Shown here piece after piece: positions 19,177 to 30,333 of a stretch of DNA of 64,000 nt (positions within the stretch are counted from its first letter, which is position 1; every line of letters begins with the position of its first letter). This DNA is from Pantoea alfalfae (lineage in GTDB: Bacteria > Pseudomonadota > Gammaproteobacteria > Enterobacterales > Enterobacteriaceae): the NCBI RefSeq assembly GCF_019880205.1, contig NZ_CP082292.1, positions 682,001 through 746,000 of the forward strand, written 5' to 3'. Under the pieces are notes generated by a model. The model did not search any database. It saw only the letters and a program-made list of their open reading frames with translations, and was not told the origin of the DNA. Position numbers and translations under genes: made by a program.

Positions 19177-19639
19177 AATTGCGACCTGCAGTAATCCGTT
19201 CGATGTGTTTGTGACTGGCGCACGCAAAGGCTTTCACATCGCCATTCACAACCTGATGCCGAATGTGGTGATGGCCTATGTGCTGGCGGAAGTGCTGAAC
19301 CTGCTCGGTATTATGCAGTTCCTTGGACATGCCTTTGCGCCGGTGATGGGGCTGTTCGGCCTGCCGGGCGAGGCGATTACCGTGCTGCTTACCGCCTGGC
19401 TTTCATCGTCGGCGGGCACTGGCGTTGCGGTAAGCCTGCTGACCAAAGGGCTGCTGACCGGCGCGGATATTACTATTCTGGCACCGGCGATTTTCCTGAT
19501 GGGATCGCAACTGCAATATATGGGGCGGCTGCTGGGTGTGGCCGATGTGCCCAAAAAATACTGGCCGCTGCTGATGCTGGTGAGCATCATCAACGCGCTG
19601 ATCGCGATGTCTGTTATGCGTCTGTTTATTCAGGAGTAA
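19166..19639 (+). CDS. yjiG: YjiG-like membrane protein, partner of YjiH
   Basis: 157 residues with a Gate-type nucleoside-recognition fold (PNVVMAYVLAEVLNLLG, then LPGEAITVLLTAWLSSSAGTGVAVSL). ATG 19166 is chosen over an earlier in-frame codon because AGAAGGA lies upstream and it aligns with the size of E. coli YjiG (about 153). It overlaps the end of yjiH and is followed after 4 bp by the M20 hydrolase, forming a three-gene operon. YjiH and YjiG probably make a two-subunit membrane complex. Confidence 0.78.
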   Translation: MENKIATCSNPFDVFVTGARKGFHIAIHNLMPNVVMAYVLAEVLNLLGIMQFLGHAFAPVMGLFGLPGEAITVLLTAWLSSSAGTGVAVSLLTKGLLTGADITILAPAIFLMGSQLQYMGRLLGVADVPKKYWPLLMLVSIINALIAMSVMRLFIQE

Positions 19640-19643
19640 CGCT

Positions 19644-20747
19644 GTGTCTAAGGTATTAGAGCATTATCACTATCTGCACGAAATTCCGGAGCTGGGCTTT
19701 CAGGAGATAAAGACCTCGGCCTACATCGCCGATCAGCTGGAGAAAGCGGGCCTGAAGGTAACGCGCAACATCAATAACACCACCGGCATCGTGGCGGAGA
19801 TCGACAGCGGGGTGCCGGGACCGGTGCTGGCGCTGCGCGCGGATATGGATGCGCTGGGGCACATCATTGATGGCGTGCCGTGTGCGCGCCACACCTGCGG
19901 TCACGACGGTCACTCTTCGGTCGTGCTGACGACGGCGACGGCTCTGCTGCAGGAGGGCGTGGTGAAACGTGGCCGGCTGAAGATCCTGTTCCAGCCCGCC
20001 GAGGAGCTGGGCGCCGGTGCGCTCTCAATGATCGAAGGCGGCGCACTGGATGATGTGGAGATGATTCTGGGCTTCCATCTGCGTCCGCTGGAGGAGTGCG
20101 TGGTCGGCCAGGCAGTGCCTGCCGTGCTCTACTCCGCCTGCAGCACGCTGGAAGCGACCATCAAAGGCCAGCCCGCCCATGCGGCGCGACCGCATCTTGG
20201 CATCAATGCGCTGGATGCGGCCGCGCAGGCGGTTCAGGCCGTCAATGCCCTCCATCTGTCCCCGGGCCTGACATGGAGCGTCAAAGCGACCCGCTTCCTG
20301 TGCGATGCGGGTGTCACCAACTCGGTACCGGATGAAGCCCGCGTGGTGTGGGATCTGCGTTCGCAGGAGAACGGGCCGATGACGCAGCTGAAAGAGCAGG
20401 TCACGCGCGCCATTACTCACAGCGTCGCGGCACTGGGAGCCACCGCCGAGGTTCGCGTGCTGAAAGAGATGCCGGCTGCCGAGATTGATGATGACGCGAC
20501 GGCGGTGATCCGCGCGGCCATCGTTGAAGTGCTGGGTGAAGAGGGCGCACTGCCGACCCGCACCACGCCAGGCAGCGAGGACTTTTTCTACTATCCCGTG
20601 AAGCGTCCGGGTGTGAAGGCGGGCTTCTGGGGGCTGGGCACCAACCTGACGCCAGGGCTGCATCATCCCGATATGCGTTTTGATCTCAGCTCGCTGGAGA
20701 TTGGTGTGCAGATCTTCAAAGCCTGCGTCAGAAAAGTACTGGGATAA
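19644..20747 (+). CDS. M20D-type amidohydrolase/peptidase
   Basis: 367 residues, start GTG with CAGGAG upstream. Hippurate hydrolase/IAA-amino-acid hydrolase family: ADMDALG and CGHDGHSS supply metal ligands, EELGAGA the catalytic glutamate, and HAARPHLGINA the dimerisation-lid segment. Such enzymes remove N-acyl groups from amino acids or cleave amide conjugates. It ends the yjiHG operon; in E. coli the equivalent position has the unrelated iadA isoaspartyl dipeptidase, so the locus seems to keep a small-peptide theme with a different hydrolase. Confidence 0.85.
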   Translation: MSKVLEHYHYLHEIPELGFQEIKTSAYIADQLEKAGLKVTRNINNTTGIVAEIDSGVPGPVLALRADMDALGHIIDGVPCARHTCGHDGHSSVVLTTATALLQEGVVKRGRLKILFQPAEELGAGALSMIEGGALDDVEMILGFHLRPLEECVVGQAVPAVLYSACSTLEATIKGQPAHAARPHLGINALDAAAQAVQAVNALHLSPGLTWSVKATRFLCDAGVTNSVPDEARVVWDLRSQENGPMTQLKEQVTRAITHSVAALGATAEVRVLKEMPAAEIDDDATAVIRAAIVEVLGEEGALPTRTTPGSEDFFYYPVKRPGVKAGFWGLGTNLTPGLHHPDMRFDLSSLEIGVQIFKACVRKVLG

Positions 20748-20755
20748 CAGAGTGG

Positions 20756-20775
20756 GGGCGGGTGCAGACCCGCCC
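20756..20775 (+). terminator. Hairpin after the M20 gene
   Basis: GGGCGGGT-GCAG-ACCCGCCC, an 8-bp perfect GC-rich stem 9 bp past the stop codon; no T run follows. Confidence 0.5.
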
Positions 20776-21039
20776 GACGCTGTTGCCGCCTCCGCTATTC
20801 TCCGATTCTCCGCTCCTGAAATCCTGCCCCTTCCCTGTAGGCCGCGCGCGCAAAATATTGTATGCTATGCCGCCTTAAAGCTGACCAGGTAACCGGACTT
20901 CACGCCAATGTAACTTCGCGCTGACCCGCCAACGATGAAAGATCGTTTTTGGCACCGTTTACCCGCCGGTAAGGTTCTGCCGGCCACCGTGATTTATCAG
21001 CAGCGCCAGTATGTTGCGCTGCCTATTGAGAAGAATTCC

Positions 21040-22626
21040 ATGTCTAATCCCTTTTTAGAAGAGGTGGCACGCCGCCGCACCTTCGCGATCATTTCGCACC
21101 CGGATGCCGGTAAAACCACCATTACCGAAAAAGTGTTGCTGTTCGGACAGGCTATCCAGACCGCCGGTACCGTAAAAGGCCGTGGCTCTAACCAGCACGC
21201 CAAGTCGGACTGGATGGAGATGGAGAAACAGCGTGGTATCTCTATTACCACCTCGGTGATGCAGTTTCCTTACCGCGATAGCCTGGTAAACCTGCTGGAT
21301 ACCCCAGGTCACGAAGATTTCTCGGAAGATACCTACCGTACGCTGACCGCCGTTGACTGCTGTCTGATGGTGATCGATGCCGCGAAAGGCGTTGAGGATC
21401 GTACCCGCAAGCTGATGGAAGTTACCCGCCTGCGCGATACGCCGATCCTGACTTTTATGAACAAACTTGACCGTGACATCCGTGATCCGATGGAAGTGCT
21501 GGATGAGGTGGAAAGCGAGCTGAAAATTGCCTGCGCACCGATCACCTGGCCAATCGGCTGCGGCAAGCTGTTCAAAGGGGTTTATCACCTCTACAAAGAT
21601 GAGACCTATCTCTACCAGACCGGTAAAGGCCACACCATTCAGGATGTCCGCGTCGTGAAGGGGCTGAACAATCCGGACCTCGACACCGCAGTCGGTGACG
21701 ATCTGGCGGCACAGTTGCGTGAAGAGCTGGAGCTGGTGCAGGGTGCATCGCACGAGTTTGAGCAGGAAGCCTTCCTGAACGGCCAACTGTCGCCGGTCTT
21801 CTTCGGCACCGCGCTGGGTAACTTTGGCGTAGACCATATGCTGGATGGCCTGGTGGCATGGGCGCCACGTCCGATGCCACGCGATACCGACACCCGCACG
21901 GTAGAAGCGAAAGAAGAGAAGTTCACCGGCTTCGTGTTTAAGATCCAGGCCAACATGGACCCGAAACATCGCGACCGTGTGGCCTTTATGCGTGTGGTCT
22001 CCGGTAAATATGAAAAAGGGATGAAGCTGCGTCAGGTACGTACTGGCAAAGATGTGGTGATTTCCGATGCCCTGACCTTTATGGCGGGCGACCGTTCACA
22101 CGTTGAAGAAGCTTATCCTGGCGATATCATCGGTCTGCATAACCACGGCACCATACAGATTGGCGACACCTTTACGCAGGGTGAAAACATGAAGTTCACC
22201 GGTATTCCGAACTTCGCGCCAGAGCTGTTCCGTCGTATTCGTCTGCGCGATCCGCTGAAGCAGAAACAGCTGCTGAAAGGGCTGGTTCAGCTGTCGGAAG
22301 AGGGTGCAGTGCAGGTGTTCCGTCCGGTGCATAACAACGATCTGATCGTGGGCGCGGTCGGGGTACTGCAGTTCGATGTGGTGGTGGCACGTCTGAAAAG
22401 CGAATATAACGTCGAAGCGATCTACGAAGCGATTAACGTCTCAACGGCGCGCTGGGTTGAATGTGACGATGCTAAAAAGTTTGAGGACTTCCAGCGTAAA
22501 AACGAAGTTAACCTGGCGCTCGATGGCGGTGATAATTTGACTTATATCGCGCCAACCATGGTGAATCTTAATATTACCCAGGAACGTTACCCTGACGTCC
22601 GTTTCCGTAAAACACGCGAGCACTAA
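21040..22626 (+). CDS. prfC: Peptide chain release factor 3 (RF3 GTPase)
   Basis: 528 residues from ATG 21040, matching E. coli RF3 (529); an upstream in-frame ATG at 20935 would add 35 residues with no family counterpart. Translational GTPase with P-loop [16 protein letters not shown] and NKLD motifs, followed by beta-barrel domain II and the RF3-specific C-terminal domain. It recycles RF1/RF2 from the ribosome after peptide release. Positioned upstream of osmY as in E. coli. A rho-independent-like hairpin follows. Confidence 0.97.
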   Translation: MSNPFLEEVARRRTFAIISHPDAGKTTITEKVLLFGQAIQTAGTVKGRGSNQHAKSDWMEMEKQRGISITTSVMQFPYRDSLVNLLDTPGHEDFSEDTYRTLTAVDCCLMVIDAAKGVEDRTRKLMEVTRLRDTPILTFMNKLDRDIRDPMEVLDEVESELKIACAPITWPIGCGKLFKGVYHLYKDETYLYQTGKGHTIQDVRVVKGLNNPDLDTAVGDDLAAQLREELELVQGASHEFEQEAFLNGQLSPVFFGTALGNFGVDHMLDGLVAWAPRPMPRDTDTRTVEAKEEKFTGFVFKIQANMDPKHRDRVAFMRVVSGKYEKGMKLRQVRTGKDVVISDALTFMAGDRSHVEEAYPGDIIGLHNHGTIQIGDTFTQGENMKFTGIPNFAPELFRRIRLRDPLKQKQLLKGLVQLSEEGAVQVFRPVHNNDLIVGAVGVLQFDVVVARLKSEYNVEAIYEAINVSTARWVECDDAKKFEDFQRKNEVNLALDGGDNLTYIAPTMVNLNITQERYPDVRFRKTREH

Positions 22627-22638
22627 TCGCCTGTTTCC

Positions 22639-22671
22639 GGGCCATTCCAGCAGGGAGTGGCCCTGATTTTC
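22639..22671 (+). terminator. prfC terminator
   Basis: GGGCCATTCC and GGAGTGGCCC form a 10-bp stem with one G-U pair, followed by TGATTTT. Confidence 0.7.
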
Positions 22672-22883
22672 TCGCTCCAGACTCCTCCTAAAAAACCCTT
22701 TTTTCTTCTGTTTTGACGTGTGATCAACCAGTTAGCCAGGCAAATCGCAAAATGCCGTCTATGATTATTCTATCGGACGGCGGAAGAGACTTCTCTTGTC
22801 CTTACGTCCTGTAACGCAGCGGCATATGTGCCTCTGTTTCGCCCACATTTTTGGGTGAGTTAACTGATAGAAGGAAGATATCG

Positions 22884-23498
22884 ATGAACAAGACTAAGAT
22901 TGCTAAAACCCTGATGGCCGCAATGATTGGCTCAGCACTGATCAGCGGCAGCGCACTGGCTGACGAATCTATGTCGCAGAAAGCGTCACAGACAGCCGAC
23001 AGCGCGGGTTCGAAAATCGATAGTTCTATGAAAAAAGTCGATGGTTATATGGATGACAGCGGCATCACCGCCAAAGCCAAAGCGGCACTGGTGGATGACG
23101 ACGCTATTAAAAGTACGGATATCTCGGTAAAAACGCATAGTGGCGTCGTGACCTTAAGCGGTTTCGTCACCTCACAGGATCAGGCTGAAAAGGCTGTGGC
23201 AGTGGTGCAGAAAATCGAAGGTGTTAAATCCGTCAGCGACAAACTACACGTCAGAGACAGCAAAACCTCTTCAGTGAAAGGTTATGCCGGCGATGCCGCT
23301 ACAACCAGCGAAATTAAAGCTAAGCTGTTAGCAGATGACATTGTTCCGTCGCGCAACGTTAAAGTTGAGACTACCGACGGTGTTGTTCAGCTTTCAGGGC
23401 ATGTTGCTAATCAGGCACAGTCAGATCGTGCAGAAAGCATCGCGAAAGCCATTGAAGGCGTGAAAAGCGTTAAGAATGACCTGACGGTTAAATCTTAA
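22884..23498 (+). CDS. osmY: Periplasmic BON-domain stress protein OsmY
   Basis: 204 residues from ATG 22884 (AGAAGGAAG upstream). Signal peptide of about 28 residues ending SALA-DE; two BON domains (about 58-125 and 137-204), each with the SxxVTLSGxV-like turn ([18 protein letters not shown]). OsmY is a stationary-phase and osmotically induced periplasmic protein thought to aid envelope protein folding. Length matches E. coli (201). The preceding 250 bp should carry the promoter; no sigma-S element was assigned with confidence. Confidence 0.95.
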   Translation: MNKTKIAKTLMAAMIGSALISGSALADESMSQKASQTADSAGSKIDSSMKKVDGYMDDSGITAKAKAALVDDDAIKSTDISVKTHSGVVTLSGFVTSQDQAEKAVAVVQKIEGVKSVSDKLHVRDSKTSSVKGYAGDAATTSEIKAKLLADDIVPSRNVKVETTDGVVQLSGHVANQAQSDRAESIAKAIEGVKSVKNDLTVKS

Positions 23499-23503
23499 GC
23501 TTG

Positions 23504-23529
23504 CAAGCGGCCACTCTGGTGGTCGCTTG
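23504..23529 (+). terminator. osmY terminator hairpin
   Basis: CAAGCGGCCAC and GTGGTCGCTTG pair (11 bp with one G-U pair), six bases after the stop; only a short mixed A/T tail follows. Confidence 0.6.
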
Positions 23530-23593
23530 TATAAAAACACCCATCCGGGGATTAAATAAGCAGTTCGATTTTAAATAGGGTAAGGAGAGGCTT

Positions 23594-23755
23594 ATGTTTC
23601 GTTGGGGCATTATTTTTCTGGTGATCGCACTGATCGCTGCAGCATTAGGTTTTGGCGGTTTAGCGGGCACAGCAGCATGGGCAGCTAAAGTTGTCTTCGT
23701 CGTTGGTATTATCCTGTTCCTCATCAGCCTGTTTACCGGCCGTAAAAAGCTTTAG
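23594..23755 (+). CDS. ytjA: DUF1328 small membrane protein YtjA
   Basis: A 53-residue protein with two hydrophobic helices ([19 protein letters not shown] and [15 protein letters not shown]) separated by the conserved [12 protein letters not shown], ending in GRKKL. This is the DUF1328/YtjA family, which also follows osmY in E. coli. TAAGGAGAGG gives a strong ribosome-binding site. Function is unknown; expression with osmY under stress is likely. Confidence 0.9.
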   Translation: MFRWGIIFLVIALIAAALGFGGLAGTAAWAAKVVFVVGIILFLISLFTGRKKL

Positions 23756-23976
23756 CCGATGAGTCCTGCAGCGTAATGCAACGCAAAGCATAGAGCGGAG
23801 ACCAGTCATCTGTAGCGACTCACGTGAAGAGAAGGACACCTTCACATCGCTGCGATGGCAAGCCAGTTCAGCTGGCCTGCCGGTTAAAGGAATAGATGAC
23901 TGGTTCTCCGGAATGCTGCTGTCTTTAACGGATCCCTCCTCCAGCATACCCGGAACCCTTTTTTGAGGTTCGCACA

Positions 23977-25029
23977 GTGGGTATACGCATTCCCGTCACG
24001 CTCGGCGCCATTGAACCTCTGGCCCTGACACCCTTCAAAGCTCAGAAAATTGCCCTTGTCTGTGAAGGCGGCGGTCAGCGCGGCATTTTCACCGCAGGCG
24101 TATTAGATGAATTCCAGCGCGCCCGATTCAACCCTTTTCAATTGATGCTCGGCACTTCTGCCGGTGCACAAAATCTCTCTGCCTTTGTCTGTGGTCAGCC
24201 CGGCTACGCCCGTCGCGTGATTACCCGCTATACCACCAGTAAACTCTTTTTTGATCCGCTGCGCTTTGTGCGCGGAGGCAATCTGATCGACCTCGACTGG
24301 CTGATCGATATTACCCGCAGTGAATTTCCGTTGGCGATGAGCAGCGCGGAACAGCTCTTCTCCAGCGGCCGCGAGTTTTATATGTGCGCCTGCCGCAGCG
24401 ACGACTATTCGCCCGGCTACTTTACGCCCACCGCCGAGAACTGGCTGGATCTGATTAAAGCCTCCAGCGCCATTCCCGGTTTTTACCGGCTGGGTGTCAA
24501 TCTGGAAGGGATAAGCTATCTCGATGGCGGCATCAGCGATGCCATTCCGGTGCGTGAAGCTGCCCGGCGCGGGGCCGATACGATTGTGGTGATCCGCACC
24601 GTACCGTCGCAGATGTTCTATACCCCGAAATGGTTTAAACGGATGGAGCGCTGGCTCAGCACCAGCGCGCTGCAGCCGATGATTAACGTGCTGAATAAGC
24701 ATGAGCAGAGCTATCGCGAAATTCAGCAGTTTATCGAGAATCCGCCCGACGATTTGCGCATCATTGAAATCTTCCCACCGCACGTGCTGGCCAGCAGTGC
24801 CCTGGGCAGCCGTGTTGCCGCGCTGAATCAGGATTATCATCTGGGACGGCGCTGTGGTCGCTATTTCCTCGCCACGCTGGGCCAGTGGCTGAGCAATGCT
24901 GAACCTATGATCTCAGCGCGCATTGTCACCCCACCTGCGCCGGTCGCTAATGCACCGGATACCCGACGGATCATTACGCCGCCGCTGGCGGACAATGATG
25001 CGAATTACGACAAAGGATCGCTGGCATGA
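23977..25029 (+). CDS. yjjU: Patatin-like phospholipase YjjU
   Basis: 350 residues, GTG start. Patatin fold with oxyanion loop EGGGQRG (residues 30-36), nucleophile elbow GTSAG and catalytic DGG (YLDGGISDAIPV), giving a Ser-Asp dyad. Matches E. coli YjjU (357), a predicted cytoplasmic lipid acyl hydrolase of unknown substrate. Its last codons overlap the start of yjjV (ATGA-type), as in E. coli, so the two are translationally coupled. Confidence 0.92.
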   Translation: MGIRIPVTLGAIEPLALTPFKAQKIALVCEGGGQRGIFTAGVLDEFQRARFNPFQLMLGTSAGAQNLSAFVCGQPGYARRVITRYTTSKLFFDPLRFVRGGNLIDLDWLIDITRSEFPLAMSSAEQLFSSGREFYMCACRSDDYSPGYFTPTAENWLDLIKASSAIPGFYRLGVNLEGISYLDGGISDAIPVREAARRGADTIVVIRTVPSQMFYTPKWFKRMERWLSTSALQPMINVLNKHEQSYREIQQFIENPPDDLRIIEIFPPHVLASSALGSRVAALNQDYHLGRRCGRYFLATLGQWLSNAEPMISARIVTPPAPVANAPDTRRIITPPLADNDANYDKGSLA

Positions 25030-25823
25030 CGTTTATCGATACGCACTGTCATTTCGACTTTCCGCCTTTTGAAGGGGATGTTCCCGGCAGCCTGGCGCGC
25101 GCCGCTGAGGCGGGTGTAGAGAAGATTATCATCCCGGCAATTGATGCCAGCCGGTTTGAGCGCGTCTGCGCGCTGGCCGCGGAATACCCGCCGCTCTACG
25201 CGGCGCTGGGCCTGCACCCTATCGTCATTGAAAATCACCTTGAGGCGCATCTTGGGCAGCTGGAAACCTTACTGCAACAGCGGCCACGTAAGCTGGTGGC
25301 GATCGGCGAGATCGGGCTGGATCTCTATCGCGACAATCCGCAGTTTGATAAGCAGCAACGCTTTCTTGAGGCGCAGCTGAAGCTGGCGAAACAGTATCAG
25401 CTGCCGGTGATCCTGCATTCGCGGCGCACCCATGACAAGCTGGCGCAGATTCTGCGTCGTCACGATCTGCCGCGCCGTGGCGTGGTGCACGGTTTCGCTG
25501 GCAGCCTGCAACAGGCGCAGGCCTTTATTAAGCTGGGTTATGCGATTGGCATTGGCGGGACCATTACCTATGAACGCGCCAGCAAAACCCGTCAGACCGT
25601 GGCGCAACTGCCGCTCTCGTCGCTGCTGCTGGAAACCGATGCACCCGATATGCCGCTGCAGGGCTTTCAGGGCCAGCCAAACCGCCCGGAACGGGCGCGT
25701 CAGGTGTGGGAGGTGCTCTGCAGCCTGCGAGAGGAGTCACCCGAAGAGATTGCCCATGCGCTGTGGCACAACAGCCAGCAGCTGTTCCGGCTCGATCCCG
25801 CTTTCCCGGCGCTGCGTAACTGA
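25026..25823 (+). CDS. yjjV: TatD-family metal-dependent hydrolase YjjV
   Basis: 265 residues. TIM-barrel TatD nuclease/hydrolase: first metal motif DTHCHFD (residues 5-11), GEIGLD with the bridging Glu, PVILHSRR, VVHGFAG, and the late ETDAPD. Family members act as 3'-5' exonucleases or D-aminoacyl-type hydrolases; YjjV's physiological role is unclear. Start overlaps the stop of yjjU. Confidence 0.92.
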   Translation: MTFIDTHCHFDFPPFEGDVPGSLARAAEAGVEKIIIPAIDASRFERVCALAAEYPPLYAALGLHPIVIENHLEAHLGQLETLLQQRPRKLVAIGEIGLDLYRDNPQFDKQQRFLEAQLKLAKQYQLPVILHSRRTHDKLAQILRRHDLPRRGVVHGFAGSLQQAQAFIKLGYAIGIGGTITYERASKTRQTVAQLPLSSLLLETDAPDMPLQGFQGQPNRPERARQVWEVLCSLREESPEEIAHALWHNSQQLFRLDPAFPALRN

Positions 25824-25849
25824 CCGGATCTGCCTAACCTGCGCTTAAA

Positions 25850-26009
25850 TGTGATAATAGTAACATTCGGCCAGCTGGCGTATAATGGCTACCAGACGCT
25901 GTTATCTGCGATTTTCGTCACAGTGAGTGTGACGAAATTGCACCAATTTCTTATCCCTATGTGACTACTGGCACATATCAGGCCGCTTCTGAGTGTTATT
26001 ATTATAACA
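25850..26009 (+). promoter_or_regulatory. deo promoter/operator region: CRP/CytR sites and DeoR operator
   Basis: Upstream of deoC lie TGTGACTACTGGCACA (25960-25975, good CRP half-sites), a weaker TGTGATAATAGTAACA (25850-25865), an inverted TTCGTCACA/TGTGACGAA pair around 25914-25936, and TGTTATTATTATAACA (25994-26009), which has the arms of the DeoR operator (TGTTAGAATTCTAACA). A TATAAT-like hexamer is at 25881-25886. The arrangement recalls E. coli deoP1/deoP2, where DeoR and CytR repress and CRP activates. Confidence 0.75.
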
Positions 26010-26057
26010 TTCCGCCGGCAAGCCGGTGGGTTGCACCCCGATCCTTTGGAGAGCCTC

Positions 26058-26837
26058 ATGACCGATATTAAACCTCTTGCCCTGCGCGCCCTGAAACTGA
26101 TGGATTTAACCACCCTGAATGACGACGACACCGACGCAAAAGTGATTGCCCTTTGTCATCAGGCTAAATCCCCGGCAGGCAATACCGCCGCCATCTGTAT
26201 CTATCCGCGCTTTATTCCGATTGCGCGTAAAACGCTGCGCGAGCAGGGTACGCCGGAGATCCGCATCGCCACGGTGACCAACTTCCCGCACGGCAATGAC
26301 GACATCGATATTGCACTGGCAGAAACCCGTGCCGCCATCGCCTACGGTGCGGATGAAGTGGATGTGGTGTTCCCGTACCGCGCGCTGATCGCCGGTAACA
26401 GCCAGGTTGGTTTCGATCTGGTAAAAGCCTGTAAAACCGCCTGCGCTGAAGCGGACGTGCTGCTGAAAGTCATCATCGAAACCGGTGAGCTGAAGGAAGA
26501 AGCGCTGATCCGTCAGGCTTCTGAGATTGCCATCGATGCAGGTGCTGACTTCATTAAAACCTCCACCGGTAAAGTACCAGTTAACGCCACGCCGGAAGTG
26601 GCGCAGATCATGATGAATGTGATCCGTGACAAAGGCGTCAGCCAGCATGTTGGTTTTAAACCGGCGGGCGGCGTGCGCACCGCTGAAGATGCCGCGATCT
26701 ATCTGCAGATGGCAGAAGAGACGCTGGGTGCTGACTGGGCTGATGCGCGCCATTTCCGCTTTGGTGCATCAAGCCTGCTGGCGAGCCTGCTCAACACCCT
26801 GGGTCATGACAGCGACACCAGCAAAGCGGGTTACTGA
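26058..26837 (+). CDS. deoC: Deoxyribose-phosphate aldolase
   Basis: 259 residues, the same length as the E. coli enzyme; ATG 26058 has TTTGGAGAG upstream. TIM barrel class I aldolase with the Schiff-base lysine in DFIKTSTGK and the second lysine in [10 protein letters not shown]. It converts 2-deoxyribose 5-phosphate to glyceraldehyde 3-phosphate and acetaldehyde, the last step of deoxyribonucleoside catabolism. First gene of deoCABD, under the operator region above. Confidence 0.97.
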   Translation: MTDIKPLALRALKLMDLTTLNDDDTDAKVIALCHQAKSPAGNTAAICIYPRFIPIARKTLREQGTPEIRIATVTNFPHGNDDIDIALAETRAAIAYGADEVDVVFPYRALIAGNSQVGFDLVKACKTACAEADVLLKVIIETGELKEEALIRQASEIAIDAGADFIKTSTGKVPVNATPEVAQIMMNVIRDKGVSQHVGFKPAGGVRTAEDAAIYLQMAEETLGADWADARHFRFGASSLLASLLNTLGHDSDTSKAGY

Positions 26838-26899
26838 TCCCTCAGGCGGTCGCTGACCGCCTGTTCTCCATCCTGATTTCCCTGAACCAGGGGGCTACT

Positions 26900-28228
26900 T
26901 TGTTCCTGCCACAAGAAATTATTCGAAAGAAACGTGACGGCCAGGCGCTGACTGAAGAGGAGATTCGCTTCTTCATTAACGGCGTGCGTGATAACACCGT
27001 CTCGGAAGGTCAGATTGCCGCGCTGGCAATGACCATCTGGTTCCATGATATGACGCTGCCGGAGCGGGTTGCGCTGACGATGGCGATGCGTGATTCCGGT
27101 ACGGTACTTAACTGGAAATCACTCAACCTCAACGGGCCGGTGGTGGATAAGCACTCGACCGGCGGCGTTGGTGATGTGACATCGCTGATGTTAGGGCCGA
27201 TGGTCGCCGCCTGTGGCGGATATGTGCCGATGATCTCCGGTCGTGGCCTGGGTCATACCGGCGGTACGCTGGATAAACTGGAAGCGATCCCGGGCTTCGA
27301 TATCTTCCCGAGTGATGATCGCTTCCGCGAGATCATCAAGCAGGTGGGTGTGGCGATTATCGGCCAGACCAACTCGCTGGCACCGGCGGATAAGCGTTTC
27401 TACGCCACGCGTGACATCACCGCCACCGTCGATTCGATCCCGCTGATTACCGCCTCGATTCTGGCCAAGAAGCTGGCAGAAGGGCTGGATGCACTGGTGA
27501 TGGATGTCAAAGTGGGTTCCGGCGCGTTTATGCCAACCTATGAAGCGTCAGAAAGTCTGGCGCAGTCGATTGTTGGCGTCGCCAATGGCGCAGGCTGCCA
27601 GACCACCGCACTGCTGACGGATATGAATCAGGTACTTGCCTCGTCAGCCGGTAACGCGCTGGAAGTGCGCGAAGCGGTCCGCTTCCTGACCGGTGAACAG
27701 CGGAATCCGCGCCTGTTGGACGTGACGCTGGCGCTCTGTAGCGAAATGCTGATCTCCGGCAAACTCGCCGCCAGCGACACCGACGCGCGTCAGAAACTGA
27801 TGACAGTGCTGGATAACGGCAAAGCAGCCGAGGTGTTTGGTCGCATGGTCGCTGCCCAGCAGGGACCTGCCGATTTCGTTGAACGCTACGACGCTTATCT
27901 GCCCGCGCCAATGCTGAGCAAACCGGTCTATGCCGACCAGCCAGGCATCGTCAGCAGCATGGATACCCGTGCGCTGGGTCTGGCGGTGGTGGCGATGGGC
28001 GGCGGACGTCAGCGCGCCAGCGACAGCATCGATTACAGCGTTGGCTTCAGCGAAATGATCACCCTGGGCGAACGTGCCGATGCACAACGTCCGCTGGCGG
28101 TCATTCACGCCAGCAGCGAAGACAAATGGCAGCAGGCCGCAGCAGCGGTTAAAGCTGCGCTGGTGCTCGGGGATTCCGCCCCGGCTGAGACGCCGGTTGT
28201 CTATCGCCGTGTGAGCGATCTCAGCTAA
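26900..28228 (+). CDS. deoA: Thymidine phosphorylase
   Basis: 442 residues beginning at a TTG codon (F-L-P-Q-E-I-I follows), which aligns with the start of the E. coli enzyme. Nucleoside phosphorylase class [11 protein letters not shown] phosphate loop and [15 protein letters not shown] signature. It splits thymidine to thymine and deoxyribose 1-phosphate. Second gene of the deo operon, 62 bp after deoC. The TTG start lowers initiation relative to its neighbours. Confidence 0.96.
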   Translation: MFLPQEIIRKKRDGQALTEEEIRFFINGVRDNTVSEGQIAALAMTIWFHDMTLPERVALTMAMRDSGTVLNWKSLNLNGPVVDKHSTGGVGDVTSLMLGPMVAACGGYVPMISGRGLGHTGGTLDKLEAIPGFDIFPSDDRFREIIKQVGVAIIGQTNSLAPADKRFYATRDITATVDSIPLITASILAKKLAEGLDALVMDVKVGSGAFMPTYEASESLAQSIVGVANGAGCQTTALLTDMNQVLASSAGNALEVREAVRFLTGEQRNPRLLDVTLALCSEMLISGKLAASDTDARQKLMTVLDNGKAAEVFGRMVAAQQGPADFVERYDAYLPAPMLSKPVYADQPGIVSSMDTRALGLAVVAMGGGRQRASDSIDYSVGFSEMITLGERADAQRPLAVIHASSEDKWQQAAAAVKAALVLGDSAPAETPVVYRRVSDLS

Positions 28229-28323
28229 CTGACCAGTAACCGGTGCCAGCCGCGATGCATTCGGGTATACTGATCTGATCGCTTTTTTTTGACTTGTCAC
28301 GCGCCAATGCGCAGGAGACTTGC

Positions 28324-29547
28324 ATGAAACGTGCTTTTATTATGGTTCTCGATTCCTTTGGAATTGGCTCCAGTAAAGATGCCGATAAATTCGGCGACGC
28401 AGGTTCAGATACCCTGGGTCATATCGCCGAAGCCTGTTTTAACGGTAAAGCAGACAAGGGACGTAAAGGTCCATTGCATCTGCCTAATCTCACCGCGCTG
28501 GGGCTGGGTAAAGCCGCCGAGCTATCGACCGGCCGCTTCCCGGCGGGTCTGGATCCTGAGGCAAAAATCACCGGCGCGTACGCTTACGCCAGTGAGCTTT
28601 CGTCAGGTAAAGATACGCCGTCAGGCCACTGGGAGATCGCCGGTGTGCCGGTGCTGTTTGACTGGGGCTACTTCAGCGACAAAGAGAACAGCTTCCCGCA
28701 GGAACTGCTGGACAAGCTGGTAGCGCGCGCCGACCTGCCGGGTTATCTCGGTAACTGCCACTCTTCAGGTACGGTGATCCTTGACCAGCTGGGCGAAGAG
28801 CATATGAAAACCGGCAAGCCGATTTTCTATACCTCTGCGGACTCCGTGTTCCAGATCGCCTGTCACGAAGAGACCTTTGGTCTGGATCGACTCTATGCGC
28901 TGTGCGAAATCGCCCGTGAAGAGCTGACTGAAGGTGGCTACAACATTGGCCGGGTTATTGCCCGTCCGTTTGTGGGTGACAAAGCGGGTCAGTTCGAGCG
29001 CACCGGCAATCGTCACGATCTGGCAGTCGAGCCGCCATCCGCCACCATGCTGAAAAAGCTGGTGGATGAGAAGGGCGGTCACGTGATCTCCGTGGGTAAA
29101 ATCGCCGATATCTATGCTGAGCAGGGCATTACCAAAAAGGTCAAAGCGACCGGTCTGGATGCGCTGTTTGACGCGACGATTCAGGAGATGAAAACTGCGC
29201 CGGATCAGGCGATTGTTTTTACCAACTTCGTTGATTTCGACTCCACCTGGGGACATCGCCGTGATGTCGCCGGTTATGCGGGTGGGCTGGAGCTGTTTGA
29301 CCGTCGTCTGCCTGAGCTGATGGAGTTGGTCGGAGAAGATGACATCCTGATCCTGACCGCTGACCACGGCTGTGATCCGACCTGGGAAGGCACGGAGCAC
29401 ACGCGTGAGCACATTCCGATTCTGATCTACGGACCAAAAGTGGAGCCGGGTTCACTCGGATACCGCGAAACGTTTGCCGATATTGGTCAGACAATTGCAC
29501 ACTATTTTGGCCTGTCCGAGATGGACTATGGCAAGAACATGCTGTAA
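28324..29547 (+). CDS. deoB: Phosphopentomutase
   Basis: 407 residues, identical in length to E. coli DeoB; ATG 28324 follows CGCAGGAGAC. Alkaline-phosphatase-superfamily mutase with metal site VLDSFGIG near the start, the phosphorylated Thr region KDTPSGHWE, and late metal ligands [11 protein letters not shown] and [18 protein letters not shown]. It interconverts (deoxy)ribose 1- and 5-phosphates. Third gene of deoCABD. Confidence 0.97.
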   Translation: MKRAFIMVLDSFGIGSSKDADKFGDAGSDTLGHIAEACFNGKADKGRKGPLHLPNLTALGLGKAAELSTGRFPAGLDPEAKITGAYAYASELSSGKDTPSGHWEIAGVPVLFDWGYFSDKENSFPQELLDKLVARADLPGYLGNCHSSGTVILDQLGEEHMKTGKPIFYTSADSVFQIACHEETFGLDRLYALCEIAREELTEGGYNIGRVIARPFVGDKAGQFERTGNRHDLAVEPPSATMLKKLVDEKGGHVISVGKIADIYAEQGITKKVKATGLDALFDATIQEMKTAPDQAIVFTNFVDFDSTWGHRRDVAGYAGGLELFDRRLPELMELVGEDDILILTADHGCDPTWEGTEHTREHIPILIYGPKVEPGSLGYRETFADIGQTIAHYFGLSEMDYGKNML

Positions 29548-29573
29548 ATCAGCAATTTAATAAGGATTAAACA

Positions 29574-30287
29574 ATGGCAACTCCACATATTAATGCTGAA
29601 ATGGGCGATTTTGCAGACGTTGTACTGATGCCTGGCGATCCGCTGCGCGCAAAACACATCGCAGAAACCTTTCTGGAAAACGCGGTTGAAGTGAATAACG
29701 TGCGCGGCATGCTGGGCTACACCGGTACTTACAAAGGCCGTAAAGTCTCTGTGATGGGTCACGGAATGGGTATCCCTTCCTGCTCCATCTACACCAAAGA
29801 GCTGATTACGGACTTCGGCGTGAAAAAAATCATCCGTGTGGGCTCCTGTGGTGCCGTACGTGCCGACGTAAAACTGCGTGATATCGTGATTGGTATGGGT
29901 GCCTGCACCGATTCAAAAGTGAACCGTATGCGTTTCAAAGATCACGACTTCGCGGCGATTGCTGACTTCGACATGGTGCGTAACGCGGTTGATGCGGCGA
30001 AAAACCTGGGTGTTGAAGCGCGCGTGGGTAACATCTTCTCTGCCGATCTCTTCTACACGCCGGATCCGCAGATGTTCGACGTAATGGAAAAATATGGCAT
30101 CCTCGGCGTTGAGATGGAAGCTGCAGGTATCTACGGTGTGGCCGCTGAGTTCGGTGCAAAAGCGCTGACCATCTGTACCGTATCAGACCATATCCGTACG
30201 CACGAGCAGACGACGGCTGCTGAGCGTCAGACAACCTTCAACGACATGATCAAAATTGCGCTGGAGTCTGTCCTGCTGGGTGATTAA
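29574..30287 (+). CDS. deoD: Purine nucleoside phosphorylase
   Basis: 237 residues (E. coli 239). Hexameric PNP fold with [23 protein letters not shown] near the start, GSCGAV phosphate region, [11 protein letters not shown] sugar-binding segment and the base-binding SDHI. It cleaves purine (deoxy)ribonucleosides with phosphate. Last gene of the deo operon, 26 bp after deoB. Confidence 0.97.
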   Translation: MATPHINAEMGDFADVVLMPGDPLRAKHIAETFLENAVEVNNVRGMLGYTGTYKGRKVSVMGHGMGIPSCSIYTKELITDFGVKKIIRVGSCGAVRADVKLRDIVIGMGACTDSKVNRMRFKDHDFAAIADFDMVRNAVDAAKNLGVEARVGNIFSADLFYTPDPQMFDVMEKYGILGVEMEAAGIYGVAAEFGAKALTICTVSDHIRTHEQTTAAERQTTFNDMIKIALESVLLGD

Positions 30288-30333
30288 TGCACGCGGCGGG
30301 TGACGATTCCCGCCCGCTGGCCAATCGCCTGTT

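Noticed and set aside
20935-21039. N-terminal extension of RF3
   Set aside because: Adds 35 residues absent from RF3 proteins; ATG 21040 gives the expected length.
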